Shown: positions 7,738 to 15,373, counted from the first letter of the stretch. The stretch: DNA of 17,772 nt from Pseudomonadota bacterium (GCA_015222795.1 JADFVY010000093.1:1-17772); one strand, 5' to 3'. Made by a program: numbers and translations. Notes: generated by a model from the sequence alone, not told the origin.

Positions 7738-7743
7738 AGCATA
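7738..7743 (-). promoter_or_regulatory. Predicted -10 element of the ubiTUV promoter
   Basis: On the minus strand TATGCT (7743-7738) matches the -10 consensus at 4 of 6 positions. A transcription start 7 nt downstream falls at about 7731. That puts the FNR-type box centre exactly 41.5 bp upstream, the class II FNR geometry. No good -35 hexamer is present, as expected for an activator-dependent promoter. Confidence 0.55.
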
Positions 7744-7765
7744 GGATGCCCCGCCCCGTACGGCT

Positions 7766-7779
7766 TTGACTCAAATCAA
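7766..7779 (-). promoter_or_regulatory. FNR/FixK-type binding site upstream of ubiTUV
   Basis: The sequence TTGAC-TCAA-ATCAA matches the TTGAT-N4-ATCAA consensus at 9 of 10 defined positions. It lies 77-90 bp upstream of the ubiT start codon in the short gap between the FAD oxidoreductase stop and ubiT. Known E. coli ubiUV expression is controlled by Fnr, and these proteins act only without O2, so an oxygen-responsive activator here makes sense. Confidence 0.72.
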
Positions 7780-7783
7780 GCGT

Positions 7784-9127
7784 TCAGCTCCAGGGGAACG
7801 GACTGTGCGAGACCGGGTGCAGCTTGCCCTCGGCGTAGCGCGAGAAGCGGAAGGGTTCCAGCAGTTTGCTCTGCTTGCCCAGCAGTTCCTCGGCCACCAA
7901 CTGGCCGACGCCAATCATCTTGAAGCCATGGTTGGAATCCGCGATGAAATAGGCGTTCTCGCAGAAACGATCGAAGACCGGGAAGGAGTCCGGCGTGAAG
8001 CAGCCGATACCGCCCGATGCCTCTTTTTTCCATTTGCCAATCTGACCGGAGAAACGCTCCTGGCAGAAGGCCAGCGCCGAACACCACATATGGGCGAAGT
8101 TATCGTCGACGATGAATTCCGGCGATTCCGCGCCGTAGGGGTCGACCTCGACTTCCTTGGCCGGGCGCTCGACCTTGTATGGCGCCGCGCCACCCTGGAT
8201 GCCACCGAAATTGAAATCGGGCTTGTAGTAGATGCCCCACAGCTTGTCGGTGATCAGCGATCCGTCGACGTCGGAATAGAGCGGCGCATCGGTATCCACA
8301 TGGATTACCGGCGGCATCTTCCCGTCGTTGGTCTTCAGCAAGTCCGGATCGACGCCCAGCGTGCCTTCCTCGAGGCACCAGTACAGCCACATCGGGATAT
8401 TGTCATGCGTCGCCCCGTCCGCGCCCTTGATCGAAACCGTGTCGGGCAGGTCCAGCATTTCCCAGAAAGTCCGCACCCAGGGGCCGGCGCCGATCACCAC
8501 CTCGTCGCATTCGATCGCGCCGCGGTCGGTTTCCACCGCCTCGACCGCGCCCGAACCGTTGGCCCGGCGCAGGCCGGTCACGGTCACGCCGGTCAGGATG
8601 CGCACGCCCTCGGCCTCGGCCTTGGCGGCCAGCCCGTACATGGCCTTGGTATTGTTGGCATAGCCGCCGTTCTTTTCGTGCAGGACGGAGGTGATGCCCT
8701 GCGCCCGCCAATCACTGAAGAGGCCCTGCATATATTTCGTGCAGTCGGCCTCGCCCTCGATGAAGTCGGATTCGTAGCCAATCGCCTTCTGCTGATCGTG
8801 GATAGTGGCCACGTCTTCATGCATTATCTCGGGGCTGATCTGCATATAACCGACCGGGTGATAGGCGAAGGCCTCAGGATCGCTGGCCCAGACCCCCGCG
8901 GAGTGCGCCATCAGCTCGCGCATCGCCGGCTGGAAATAATTGTTGCGCACCACGCCGCAGGCGATGCCCGAGGCGCCGGCGGCGATGCCGCCCTTGTCTA
9001 TGATCAGCACGTCGCCGCCATCGCCCTTGCCGGACGCCTTCAGGCCCGCGGCCAGATGCCAAGCCGTGGAAAGGCCGTGAATGCCGGCGCCGATGATGAC
9101 GTATTTGGACTTTGTCGGAAAAGCCAT
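7784..9127 (-). CDS. FAD-dependent oxidoreductase of the DAO family (sarcosine oxidase beta-like)
   Basis: A 447-residue flavoenzyme probably oxidising an amine or amino/imino acid. The N-terminal Rossmann motif GAGIHG (residues 13-18) binds FAD and is followed by the second strand DVLIIDKG. The C-terminal FAD segment includes GCFTPDSFPVFD and NHGFKMIGVGQLVAEELLG, characteristic of the DadA/SoxB-like group. The ATG at 9127 has AGGAGAG 6 nt upstream; the in-frame ATG at 9163 has no site. No other sarcosine oxidase subunits are nearby, so it is likely a stand-alone enzyme. The substrate is unknown. A GcvA-like LysR gene and a DUF1127 gene lie upstream, which could hint at a link to glycine or methylated-amine metabolism, but this is only context. 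Confidence 0.85.
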   Translation of the reverse strand: MAFPTKSKYVIIGAGIHGLSTAWHLAAGLKASGKGDGGDVLIIDKGGIAAGASGIACGVVRNNYFQPAMRELMAHSAGVWASDPEAFAYHPVGYMQISPEIMHEDVATIHDQQKAIGYESDFIEGEADCTKYMQGLFSDWRAQGITSVLHEKNGGYANNTKAMYGLAAKAEAEGVRILTGVTVTGLRRANGSGAVEAVETDRGAIECDEVVIGAGPWVRTFWEMLDLPDTVSIKGADGATHDNIPMWLYWCLEEGTLGVDPDLLKTNDGKMPPVIHVDTDAPLYSDVDGSLITDKLWGIYYKPDFNFGGIQGGAAPYKVERPAKEVEVDPYGAESPEFIVDDNFAHMWCSALAFCQERFSGQIGKWKKEASGGIGCFTPDSFPVFDRFCENAYFIADSNHGFKMIGVGQLVAEELLGKQSKLLEPFRFSRYAEGKLHPVSHSPFPWS

Positions 9128-9233
9128 ATGTTCTCTCCTGCCGTAACCCGGACGCCGATCCATGCGTCGGCGACCGGAACGCTACAACGGAACTTTTTGG
9201 CGATTTTATTTTTCCCGACCACCGCTATCGCAT

Positions 9234-9253
9234 GACCGACCCGGAGCGGTCAG
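9234..9253. repeat. Short inverted repeat at the end of the DUF1127 gene
   Basis: TGACCG (9234-9239) and CGGTCA (9248-9253) form a perfect 6-bp stem with an 8-nt loop overlapping the DUF1127 stop codon. No T-tract follows on the minus strand, so I do not call it a terminator; it could be a weak pause site or a protein site upstream of the oxidoreductase gene. Confidence 0.35.
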
Positions 9254-9585
9254 ATGCATTCCGCCTGCCTGTGCGGCGGGTTGTCGTTGGCCGCCAGTTG
9301 CGCCAGCGCGACCGGCAGTTCGTTGTCGTTGGCCACCGCAAATCGGCTGATATCGTCGGCCACTTCACGCAGCATGCCGCGATGCAGGCCGATATCCGTC
9401 AGTAAGTGATCATCCAGCACGCGCAGGGTCAGGTATGTCGACCGGCGGACATTCCAGCGCTCGAAGGCCTCGGCCAGGCTTTTGAAGATGGATTGGCGGG
9501 GCGCGGACGGCTCCACAATCCGTACATTATCGGGAACCTCGACACCGGCGGCGCGGGCGATGCTGCGTGAAAGAATGTCCAACAT
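9250..9585 (-). CDS. DUF1127-domain small protein
   Basis: A 111-residue protein whose middle (about residues 45-72, STYLTLRVLDDHLLTDIGLHRG) is a clear DUF1127 motif, the short LDDrlLrDIGL signature of small alphaproteobacterial proteins. Some DUF1127 proteins affect RNA binding, phosphate or carbon metabolism, but the function of this one is unknown. Two short AxANDN segments occur in the tail (AVANDN and AANDN). TAGGAG precedes the ATG at 9585. It is divergent from the LysR gene and lies about 120 bp upstream of the FAD oxidoreductase on the same strand. At 111 residues it is longer than the minimal DUF1127 proteins, which often have fewer than 60. Confidence 0.8.
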   Translation of the reverse strand: MLDILSRSIARAAGVEVPDNVRIVEPSAPRQSIFKSLAEAFERWNVRRSTYLTLRVLDDHLLTDIGLHRGMLREVADDISRFAVANDNELPVALAQLAANDNPPHRQAECI

Positions 9586-9656
9586 GATTTAGTACTCCTA
9601 ATAGATAATTTCAGCTCATCAGCTCTCCTGTTTTCCTATTTTCATCATTTTCAGGC

Positions 9657-9685
9657 TTTCCACAAACGACCATATTTCATATAAT
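9657..9685 (+). promoter_or_regulatory. Sigma-70-type promoter for the LysR regulator gene
   Basis: A perfect TATAAT (9680-9685) lies 17 nt after TTTCCA (9657-9662; 4 of 6 matches to TTGACA), giving a start near 9692, about 24 nt before the ATG. The 130-bp divergent intergenic stretch is markedly AT-rich compared with its surroundings. Such regions usually also hold the LysR autoregulatory site, though I cannot single out one box. Confidence 0.65.
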
Positions 9686-9715
9686 GGCTTAGTTTTTCTA
9701 ACTCATCGGAGCAAC

Positions 9716-10642
9716 ATGTCCCGTCGCATCGCCCCACTTAACGCCCTGCGCGCCTTCGAGGCGGCGGCGCGCCACCTGAGCTTCACCAGGGCGGCGGAGG
9801 AATTGCATGTGACCCCCGCCGCCATCAGCCACCAGATCAAGGCGCTTGAGGATTTTTGCGGCGCGCCGTTGTTTCGCCGCCTGACGCGCTCGTTGCTGTT
9901 GACCGACCAGGGCCAGGCCGCGCTGCCGGTCCTGCGCGAGGGGTTCGATATGCTGGCGGCCGGGTCGCTACAGCTATCCCGGCAGCGGGACGACAATGTC
10001 CTGACCGTCAGCGCCGCCCCCTCGATCGCGGGTAAATGGCTGGTCGCGCGGCTGGAGCGATTTCGCTTGCGGCATCCCGATATCGACGTACGGCTGGACG
10101 CCACCAACCGGGTGACCGATTTCGAGCGCGATGGGATGGATCTGGTGATCCGCTACGGCGCCGGAATCTATCCCGGCCTGCATGTGGAGCCACTGCTTTC
10201 GACATCCGTGTTCCCGGTTTGCAGCCCGGGACTGTTGGAAAATGGCCCCCCGCTGAATGTTCCCGGGGACCTGGCCCGCCACACGCTGCTGCATGTCGAC
10301 TGGACGTCCCAGAACGCCACATGGCCCAGTTGGCGCATGTGGCTGTTGGCTGCCGGGGTGGAGGGCGTGGATGTCGAGCGCGGGCCGCGCTTCAACGACG
10401 CCGGCCTGGTCATGCAGACCGCCATTGCGGGCCAGGGTGTGGCGCTGGCCACCGATGTGCTGGCCGTGGACGATTTGGCCGCCGGACGGGTGGTGCGGCT
10501 GTTTGAAATCTGCGTGCCGGTGGATTTCGGCTATCACATTGTCATCCCAAAGGAAAAGGTGGAAAGCCCCAAGGTCGCGGCTTTCGCGGCCTGGCTACGT
10601 GAAGAGGCGACCCTGATGGGAAGCGACGCCGCTACCCCATGA
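9716..10642 (+). CDS. LysR-family transcriptional regulator, GcvA-like
   Basis: A 308-residue DNA-binding regulator. The N-terminal winged helix-turn-helix (residues about 5-64) has the GcvA-type sequence PLNALRAFEAAARHLSFTRAAEELHVTPAAISHQIKALE. A substrate-binding domain follows from about residue 92, with the usual LysR co-inducer fold and segments such as DLVIRYGAG and AIAGQGVAL. GGAG precedes the ATG at 9716. GcvA in E. coli activates glycine cleavage, but this subfamily is large in Alphaproteobacteria and controls many different neighbours. It is divergent from the DUF1127 gene, which is followed on that strand by the FAD oxidoreductase, so either may be its target. Its 3' end overlaps the convergent TauE gene by 11 bp. 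Confidence 0.92.
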   Translation: MSRRIAPLNALRAFEAAARHLSFTRAAEELHVTPAAISHQIKALEDFCGAPLFRRLTRSLLLTDQGQAALPVLREGFDMLAAGSLQLSRQRDDNVLTVSAAPSIAGKWLVARLERFRLRHPDIDVRLDATNRVTDFERDGMDLVIRYGAGIYPGLHVEPLLSTSVFPVCSPGLLENGPPLNVPGDLARHTLLHVDWTSQNATWPSWRMWLLAAGVEGVDVERGPRFNDAGLVMQTAIAGQGVALATDVLAVDDLAAGRVVRLFEICVPVDFGYHIVIPKEKVESPKVAAFAAWLREEATLMGSDAATP

Positions 10643-11384
10643 ACGCGCGGCGCAGCATGTTGAGGCCGGCGATGAACAGGACCACCAGCACCACCGTGCG
10701 GAAGGTGTCGGCGTTCAGTTTGCGGCGAAGCTGCTGACCCAGCCACATGCCTACAAAGACGGCGGGTGTCGCGGCCAGCGACCAGCCGGTCAGCTCCAGC
10801 CCCAGCACGCCAAAGGCCCACAGCGTGATAAGCAGGATAATCCCGCCATAGGCATAGGTAACGCCGATCGCCGCGACGAACTCATCCTTCTTCAGACCCA
10901 GCCGGAACAGGTAGAAGGCAATCGGTGTGCCGAAGAAGCTGGAAACCCCGCCGGAAAATCCGGAACACAGCCCCATGGCCGGCGCCACCCAGCGCTCCTG
11001 GGTAGCGGACATGACGCTGTCCGGCTGGTAGTGGGCCATGGCCACGAACAGCATGGTGAGGGCGCCCAGCATGCCGATTACGATCTGCGGCTCCGCCCAT
11101 GCCAGGACGGCGACGCCGGCGACCATGCCAAAGGGCTGGACCGCAAGCAGCGGCCAGGCGCGGCGCACGACCTGACGCCATCGGCCACCCTGCCAGCCCT
11201 GCCACAGATTGGAGGCGATGATTGGGACCGACATGACGGAAACGGCGACCGGCACCGGCACGAACAGGGTCATGATCGGAACCGCCACCAGCGGCAGTCC
11301 CATTCCGGTTACCCCCTTGACCATTCCGCCCGCCGCCAGTCCGCCGGCAATGGCGAGCATGGTTATCCAGGTCAGGTCTTCCAA
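10632..11384 (-). CDS. TauE/SafE-family inner-membrane permease
   Basis: A 250-residue integral membrane protein with about eight predicted hydrophobic segments. It shows the family pattern: GGMVKGVTGMGLPLVAVPIM near the N-terminus, and GFSGGVSSFFGTPIAFYLFRLG at the start of the second half. TauE/SafE members are thought to move anions such as sulfite, sulfoacetate or other organic acids, often outward. I choose the TTG at 11384 because AAGGA sits about 8 nt upstream; a longer version from TTG 11432 has no ribosome site and adds a non-hydrophobic leader. It overlaps the end of the LysR gene and is divergent from iclR, so it may share the operator region with the mutase operon, but a role in that pathway is only possible. 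Confidence 0.85.
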   Translation of the reverse strand: MEDLTWITMLAIAGGLAAGGMVKGVTGMGLPLVAVPIMTLFVPVPVAVSVMSVPIIASNLWQGWQGGRWRQVVRRAWPLLAVQPFGMVAGVAVLAWAEPQIVIGMLGALTMLFVAMAHYQPDSVMSATQERWVAPAMGLCSGFSGGVSSFFGTPIAFYLFRLGLKKDEFVAAIGVTYAYGGIILLITLWAFGVLGLELTGWSLAATPAVFVGMWLGQQLRRKLNADTFRTVVLVVLFIAGLNMLRRAFMG

Positions 11385-11415
11385 CGATGTTTCCTTCCAG
11401 GCAGCGCGCACCGGA

Positions 11416-11432
11416 TTGCCAGGGTTTGGCAA
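11416..11432. repeat. Short inverted repeat in the tauE-iclR intergenic region
   Basis: TTGCCA (11416-11421) and TGGCAA (11427-11432) form a perfect 6-bp inverted repeat with a 5-nt spacer, running directly into an A-rich run. It is placed like an operator between divergent genes. It does not look like a terminator on either strand, because the T-run on the minus strand precedes the stem. Confidence 0.4.
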
Positions 11433-11457
11433 AAAACGAGATGTAGTGTATGAGTTT
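11432..11457 (+). promoter_or_regulatory. Candidate operator upstream of iclR
   Basis: This 26-base stretch, with GAGAT at 11438-11442 and GTGT at 11446-11449, is identical at 18 of 26 positions to the palindromic site at 16865-16890 upstream of the receptor gene. It lies about 95 bp before the iclR start. On its own it is only weakly palindromic, so it is a candidate second site rather than a certain one. Confidence 0.35.
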
Positions 11458-11551
11458 CTATTAGTTCAAGCGAGCCGGCATGCTGGACCTGCATAGACTC
11501 GCAAGCCGGATTTGGCAATGATTCCAGTTATCGCGGAGGCCGTGAAACGAG

Positions 11552-12373
11552 ATGAAGGACTTGCTGGAGCCCAGCGAATCGAGGGCCGGGCCAGCCGAAG
11601 ACGACCGCGCCCACGGCTCGGCGCTGGCCAAGAGCATGGCGGTTCTCGACCTCGTGGCCGCGGAAGGCCGACCGCTTGGCCTGATGGAGGTGACCGAGCG
11701 GCTGGGTTTGTCCAAGCCGACGGTCCACCGCATCATGCGCCAACTGGAAGACGAGGGCCTGCTGCGGCGCGAACCCCTGCGTGACCGCTACGCCGTCGGC
11801 CCGCGCCTCTGCGCCCTGTCGATTAACGCACTCTCCAGCGCCGTTCAGGGTGGCGCGGTGCATGCGATCCTGGCCGAGCTCGTCGCGAACATGGGCGAGA
11901 CCTGCAATATCGGCCTGCTTGACCGCACGGAAATCGTCTATGTGGACCGCGTTGAATGCGACTGGCCGCTGCGGCTGCAACTGGCGCCCAACAGCCGCGT
12001 GCCCGCCCATTGCACCGCCAACGGCAAGCTGATGCTGGCCTTTCTGGATAGCCGGACTCGTGAAAAGCTGATCGCCGGCATGGCGCTGACGCGCTTCACG
12101 GATAAGACCATCACCGACCCGGCGCGGCTGGAAGGGGAATGCCAGGCCATCCGCCGCGACGGCCATGCTGTTAACAATCAGGAATTTCACCTTGGCCTGA
12201 TCGGCCTGGCCGTGCCAATTCGCAACGGCGATGGCCGCGTGATAGCAGGGCTGGCCATGCACAGCCCCGTGCCCCGGCTGGATATCGACGGGCTGCGCGA
12301 CCATCTGCCGGCACTGCGCGAGGCCGCCGCCCGCATGGAGTCGGCCCTTAAAGAAAATTGCCGGGAGGGATGA
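11552..12373 (+). CDS. IclR-family transcriptional regulator
   Basis: A 273-residue regulator, normal for the family. The N-terminal winged helix (about residues 24-85) has the recognition helix KPTVHRIMRQLEDEGLL. The C-terminal GAF-like effector domain (about 95-268) has the CTANGKLMLAFL and DRTEIVYVDRVE segments typical of IclR. These proteins sense small organic acids or aromatics and often control the adjacent catabolic operon. It is transcribed in the same direction as the mutase genes and ends 5 bp before the enolase-superfamily gene, so it is likely autoregulated as the first gene of the operon. The ATG at 11552 has only a weak ribosome site; GGAGG lies rather far upstream (about 13 nt). 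Confidence 0.92.
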   Translation: MKDLLEPSESRAGPAEDDRAHGSALAKSMAVLDLVAAEGRPLGLMEVTERLGLSKPTVHRIMRQLEDEGLLRREPLRDRYAVGPRLCALSINALSSAVQGGAVHAILAELVANMGETCNIGLLDRTEIVYVDRVECDWPLRLQLAPNSRVPAHCTANGKLMLAFLDSRTREKLIAGMALTRFTDKTITDPARLEGECQAIRRDGHAVNNQEFHLGLIGLAVPIRNGDGRVIAGLAMHSPVPRLDIDGLRDHLPALREAAARMESALKENCREG

Positions 12374-12378
12374 AGAAA

Positions 12379-13491
12379 ATGGCCGGCGGCATGCCGAGCG
12401 AATCCGCCGCGGGCCAGCGCGTGACGCGCATAATCCTGCATCGGCTGCGCGCGCCCCTGCGGGTTCCCTACAAGCTGTCCTTCGGCCCTGTCGAAGCCTT
12501 CGATACGATCCTGGTCGAAATCGCCGGCGAGGGCGGCCGCGTCGGGTTTGGCGAGGCGACCTTCCTGCCCGGCTATTCCGAGGGGACAATGGAAGGGTCC
12601 TGGGGCCGCGCCACCGCGTTGGCGGAGCAGGCGGCGGGCGGGACAACCGGCGAAATCATGGCGCTGGCGGCTTCGCTGTTGCAGGAAGGTCCCTTCACCG
12701 CCACCGCGTTCACGACGGCCTGCGAGATGCTGTCCGGCCATCCGATGCTGACGCGCCAGGAGACCGTCGCCGTGCCGCTGCTGGCGATCGTCAATGCCGA
12801 TGATCCGGCGGGATACGAGGCGGAAATCGAAACTCATCTGGCGGCCGGCTACGGTACGCTCAAGGTCAAGGTCGGCTTCGATATGGAACCCGATCTCGCC
12901 CGGGTGGAACGGATCCGGCAATTCGTCGCGGGGCGCGCCGCGATCCGGGTGGACGGCAACCAGGGTTATGGCCGCGATGAGGCTTTGCGTTTCGCCGCCG
13001 CGCTGGAGCCCGAGGGGATAGAACTGCTGGAACAGCCGGCGGACGCGGCCGACTGGGAAACCGCTGCAGACCTGGCAAAGGTCGCCCGGGTTCCGATGAT
13101 GCTGGACGAATCCATCTTCGGCATCGCCGATGTGGAGCGCGCGGCGGAATTGGGCGCGGCCCGATATATTAAGTTCAAGTTGATGAAGGCAGGGGGTATG
13201 GACCGGCTGGCGACGGCGCTGGCCCGCATTCGGGCGCTGGAAATGATCCCGGTGCTGGGCAACGGCGTGGCCGGCGGTGTCGGTTGCTGGATGGAGGCCT
13301 GCGTGGCCGCAAGCATGATCGAAAACGCCGGTGAAATGAACGGATTTCTGAAACCGGCCGCCAGCATCTTTACGCGGCCCGTCAGGGTCGAAAACGGGGC
13401 GATGATCCTTGAGGCCGGCGGGATGCCGGAAATCAATCCGGCAACATTGAGAGACCTCACCGTCGGCAAGAAGGAGTTTACGGGCAGATGA
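12379..13491 (+). CDS. Enolase-superfamily enzyme (mandelate racemase/muconate lactonizing type)
   Basis: A 370-residue (beta/alpha)8 metalloenzyme that would abstract a proton alpha to a carboxylate. Catalytic residues of the MLE subgroup are visible: KVK at 162-164 on the second strand, metal ligands D192 (DGN), E218 (LLEQP) and D243 (LDES), and KFK at 265-267 on the sixth strand. The N-terminal capping domain covers about residues 15-125. The start is ATG 12379, with GGGAGGG 9 nt before it; in-frame TTG 12358 and ATG 12370 overlap the ribosome site. It sits 5 bp after iclR and overlaps the S-subunit gene by 4 bp. Methylaspartate ammonia-lyase, the usual partner of glutamate mutase, is also in the enolase superfamily but has a different sequence signature, so this is not an obvious orthologue. 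Racemase, cycloisomerase or dehydratase activity are all possible. Confidence 0.87.
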   Translation: MAGGMPSESAAGQRVTRIILHRLRAPLRVPYKLSFGPVEAFDTILVEIAGEGGRVGFGEATFLPGYSEGTMEGSWGRATALAEQAAGGTTGEIMALAASLLQEGPFTATAFTTACEMLSGHPMLTRQETVAVPLLAIVNADDPAGYEAEIETHLAAGYGTLKVKVGFDMEPDLARVERIRQFVAGRAAIRVDGNQGYGRDEALRFAAALEPEGIELLEQPADAADWETAADLAKVARVPMMLDESIFGIADVERAAELGAARYIKFKLMKAGGMDRLATALARIRALEMIPVLGNGVAGGVGCWMEACVAASMIENAGEMNGFLKPAASIFTRPVRVENGAMILEAGGMPEINPATLRDLTVGKKEFTGR

Positions 13492-13949
13492 ATATGCAAG
13501 CGGTGGAGGCCGCGAAGGGACGCAAACTGGTGACCGGCGTGATTGGCGCCGACACCCACATCGTCGGCAATCGGATTCTTTCCATGGCGCTGGAGGAAGC
13601 CGGCTTCGAGATCATTACGCTGGGCGCTATTACCCCGGCCGAGGATTTCATCAAGGCGGCGATCGAAACGGCGGCCGACGGGATCATGGTTTCCTCGCTA
13701 TACGGGCAGGGCGAACTGGATTGCCGGGGCTTCCGCGATATGTGCATCGAGGCGGGCCTGGAAGACATTCTGATCTATGTCGGCGGCAATCTGGTGGTCG
13801 GCAAACAGGACTGGGCGGATGTCGAGCGCCGCTTTCTGGAGATGGGCTTCGACCGGGCCTTTCCGCCCGGTACGCGCGGCGACGACGTGATCGAGAAACT
13901 GAACGCCGATTTCACCGCGCGCACACAAGGCAAGCGAATCGCAGAATGA
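13488..13949 (+). CDS. glmS: Glutamate-mutase-type B12-binding subunit (S/sigma)
   Basis: A 153-residue cobalamin-binding Rossmann-like domain. The base-off/His-on signature is intact: D22-x-H24-x-x-G27 in GADTHIVGNRIL, SSLYG at 69-73, and GGN at 99-101. H24 would be the lower axial cobalt ligand. The sequence, including the ITPAEDFIKAAIETAADGI and YGQGELDCRGF parts, closely follows clostridial methylaspartate mutase S, not the fused domain of methylmalonyl-CoA mutase. The ATG at 13488 overlaps the upstream stop as ATGA; AAGGAG lies about 11 nt upstream. It is the cofactor-carrying half of the enzyme whose catalytic half is at 15351. The symbol denotes the mutase subunit, not glucosamine synthase. 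Confidence 0.93.
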   Translation: MNMQAVEAAKGRKLVTGVIGADTHIVGNRILSMALEEAGFEIITLGAITPAEDFIKAAIETAADGIMVSSLYGQGELDCRGFRDMCIEAGLEDILIYVGGNLVVGKQDWADVERRFLEMGFDRAFPPGTRGDDVIEKLNADFTARTQGKRIAE

Positions 13950-15373
13950 GTAATCGCGCGGACATGGCGCTGTTGATCGATTTCGGCAGTACCTACACCA
14001 AACTCAGGGCCGTCAATCTGGCAAAGGGCGCCATCGTGGCGACCGGTCAGGGCCCTTCGACCGTAACCACCGACATCACAATCGGCATGCAGGCCGCGCT
14101 GGACGATCTTTCGGCGCATATGGGCGGGCTGCCCGAGTTCAAACACCGGCTTGCTTCCAGCAGCGCGGCCGGCGGATTGCGCATGGTGACGGTCGGGCTG
14201 GTCAAGGAACTTACCGCCGAGGCGGCCCGGCAGGCGGCGCTGGGCGCCGGCGCGAAGCTGGTGGGCAGCTATTCCTACCGGCTGACCGATGGCGACGTCG
14301 AGGGGATCGTCGCGCTGGCCCCCGACGTGCTGTTGCTAAGCGGCGGCACCGATGGCGGCAACAGTGAGGTCATCCTGCATAACGCGGCCAGACTGGTGGA
14401 CAGCTCGCTCGTCTGCCCGGTGATCGCCGCCGGAAATCGTAACGCCGCCGATGAAATCGCGGCCCTGTTCAAGTCGGTCGGCAAGCCGCTGACCGTCACC
14501 GGCAATGTCATGCCAGCGTTCCAGGAGCTCGATATCGACCCGGCGCGCGAGGCGATTCGCCAGGTGTTTATCGACCGGATCGTCCATGCAAAGGGTATCG
14601 ACCGCGCGGCTGAAATGTTCGACGCCGTACTGATGCCGACTCCGGCGGCGGTGATGGCGGGCGCTAAATTCCTGTCGGAGGGGACGAAGGATAACGCCGG
14701 TCTCGGCCCGCTGGTGGTTATCGATATCGGTGGGGCCACGACGGATGTGCATTCCATCGCCGCCGGCAACCCGGCGGGCGAGGGCGTGGTGCAGTACGGC
14801 CTGCCGGAACCTCATGAGAAACGCACGGTCGAGGGCGATCTGGGCATGCGGCACAATGCACGCGCGATCGTCGAGACGGCGGGCCTGGAACGGGTTGCCG
14901 AGGATGCGGGCGCGAGCACGCAAGCCGTCGAAGACTGGCTGGCAAACGTCGAGGCCGATGTCGAAATCCTGCCGGCGAAGGCGGAAGACATCGCCATTGA
15001 CCGGGCGCTGGCCCGCGCCGCCATCGCGGTCGCGATGAAGCGCCATGCGGGAACGATCAGGATTGCCCATACCGCGAACGGCCCCGTGACGGTCCAGGAA
15101 GGCAAGGACCTGACCGGTGTCGCCGTGTTGATCGGAACCGGCGGCGCGCTGGCCCACGCGCCGGGGCCGGCCGGCATTCTTGCGGCGGCCCTGTCCGACA
15201 GCAATGACCGGACTTCGCTCAGACCCGCCGCGCCGGCGATATATATTGATCACGACTACCTGCTTTACGCCGTGGGGCTGTTGGCCCAGGTCGAACCCGA
15301 TGCGGCGTTTGCGATGGCGATGAACGGAATGACCCTGACGAGAGGTGAAGATGAGCAACGCGGCACAGGCTGA
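13946..15373 (+). CDS. glmL: MutL/GlmL-family actin-like ATPase, B12 mutase reactivation factor
   Basis: A 475-residue member of the ASKHA/actin-like ATPase fold. The phosphate-binding motifs are IDFGSTYTK (11-19) and VIDIGGATTDVHS (258-270); LSGGTDGGN (131-139) and the KRTVEGDLGMRHNA segment (292-305) are family hallmarks. Such proteins are found between the two mutase subunit genes and are thought to reactivate the enzyme by exchanging damaged cobalamin. It is unrelated to the DNA-repair protein MutL. The start is the ATG at 13946, in ATGA overlap with the S-subunit stop; an upstream open frame is only an extension inside the S-subunit gene. Its 3' end overlaps the E-subunit gene by 23 bp. 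Confidence 0.92.
   Translation: MSNRADMALLIDFGSTYTKLRAVNLAKGAIVATGQGPSTVTTDITIGMQAALDDLSAHMGGLPEFKHRLASSSAAGGLRMVTVGLVKELTAEAARQAALGAGAKLVGSYSYRLTDGDVEGIVALAPDVLLLSGGTDGGNSEVILHNAARLVDSSLVCPVIAAGNRNAADEIAALFKSVGKPLTVTGNVMPAFQELDIDPAREAIRQVFIDRIVHAKGIDRAAEMFDAVLMPTPAAVMAGAKFLSEGTKDNAGLGPLVVIDIGGATTDVHSIAAGNPAGEGVVQYGLPEPHEKRTVEGDLGMRHNARAIVETAGLERVAEDAGASTQAVEDWLANVEADVEILPAKAEDIAIDRALARAAIAVAMKRHAGTIRIAHTANGPVTVQEGKDLTGVAVLIGTGGALAHAPGPAGILAAALSDSNDRTSLRPAAPAIYIDHDYLLYAVGLLAQVEPDAAFAMAMNGMTLTRGEDEQRGTG

Noticed and set aside
7766..9235. 489-codon plus-strand open frame opposite the FAD oxidoreductase
   Set aside because: The opposite strand encodes an intact FAD enzyme with clear motifs, while this frame has none.
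9234..9253. Rho-independent terminator after the DUF1127 gene
   Set aside because: The stem is only 6 bp and no T-tract follows on the transcribed strand.
11528..12646. 372-codon minus-strand open frame opposite iclR
   Set aside because: It crosses iclR and the start of the enolase-superfamily gene and has no recognisable domain or ribosome site.
13721..13945. Upstream extension of the GlmL reading frame
   Set aside because: It lies wholly within the S-subunit gene in another frame; the true start is the ATGA junction at 13946, directly before the first ATPase motif.
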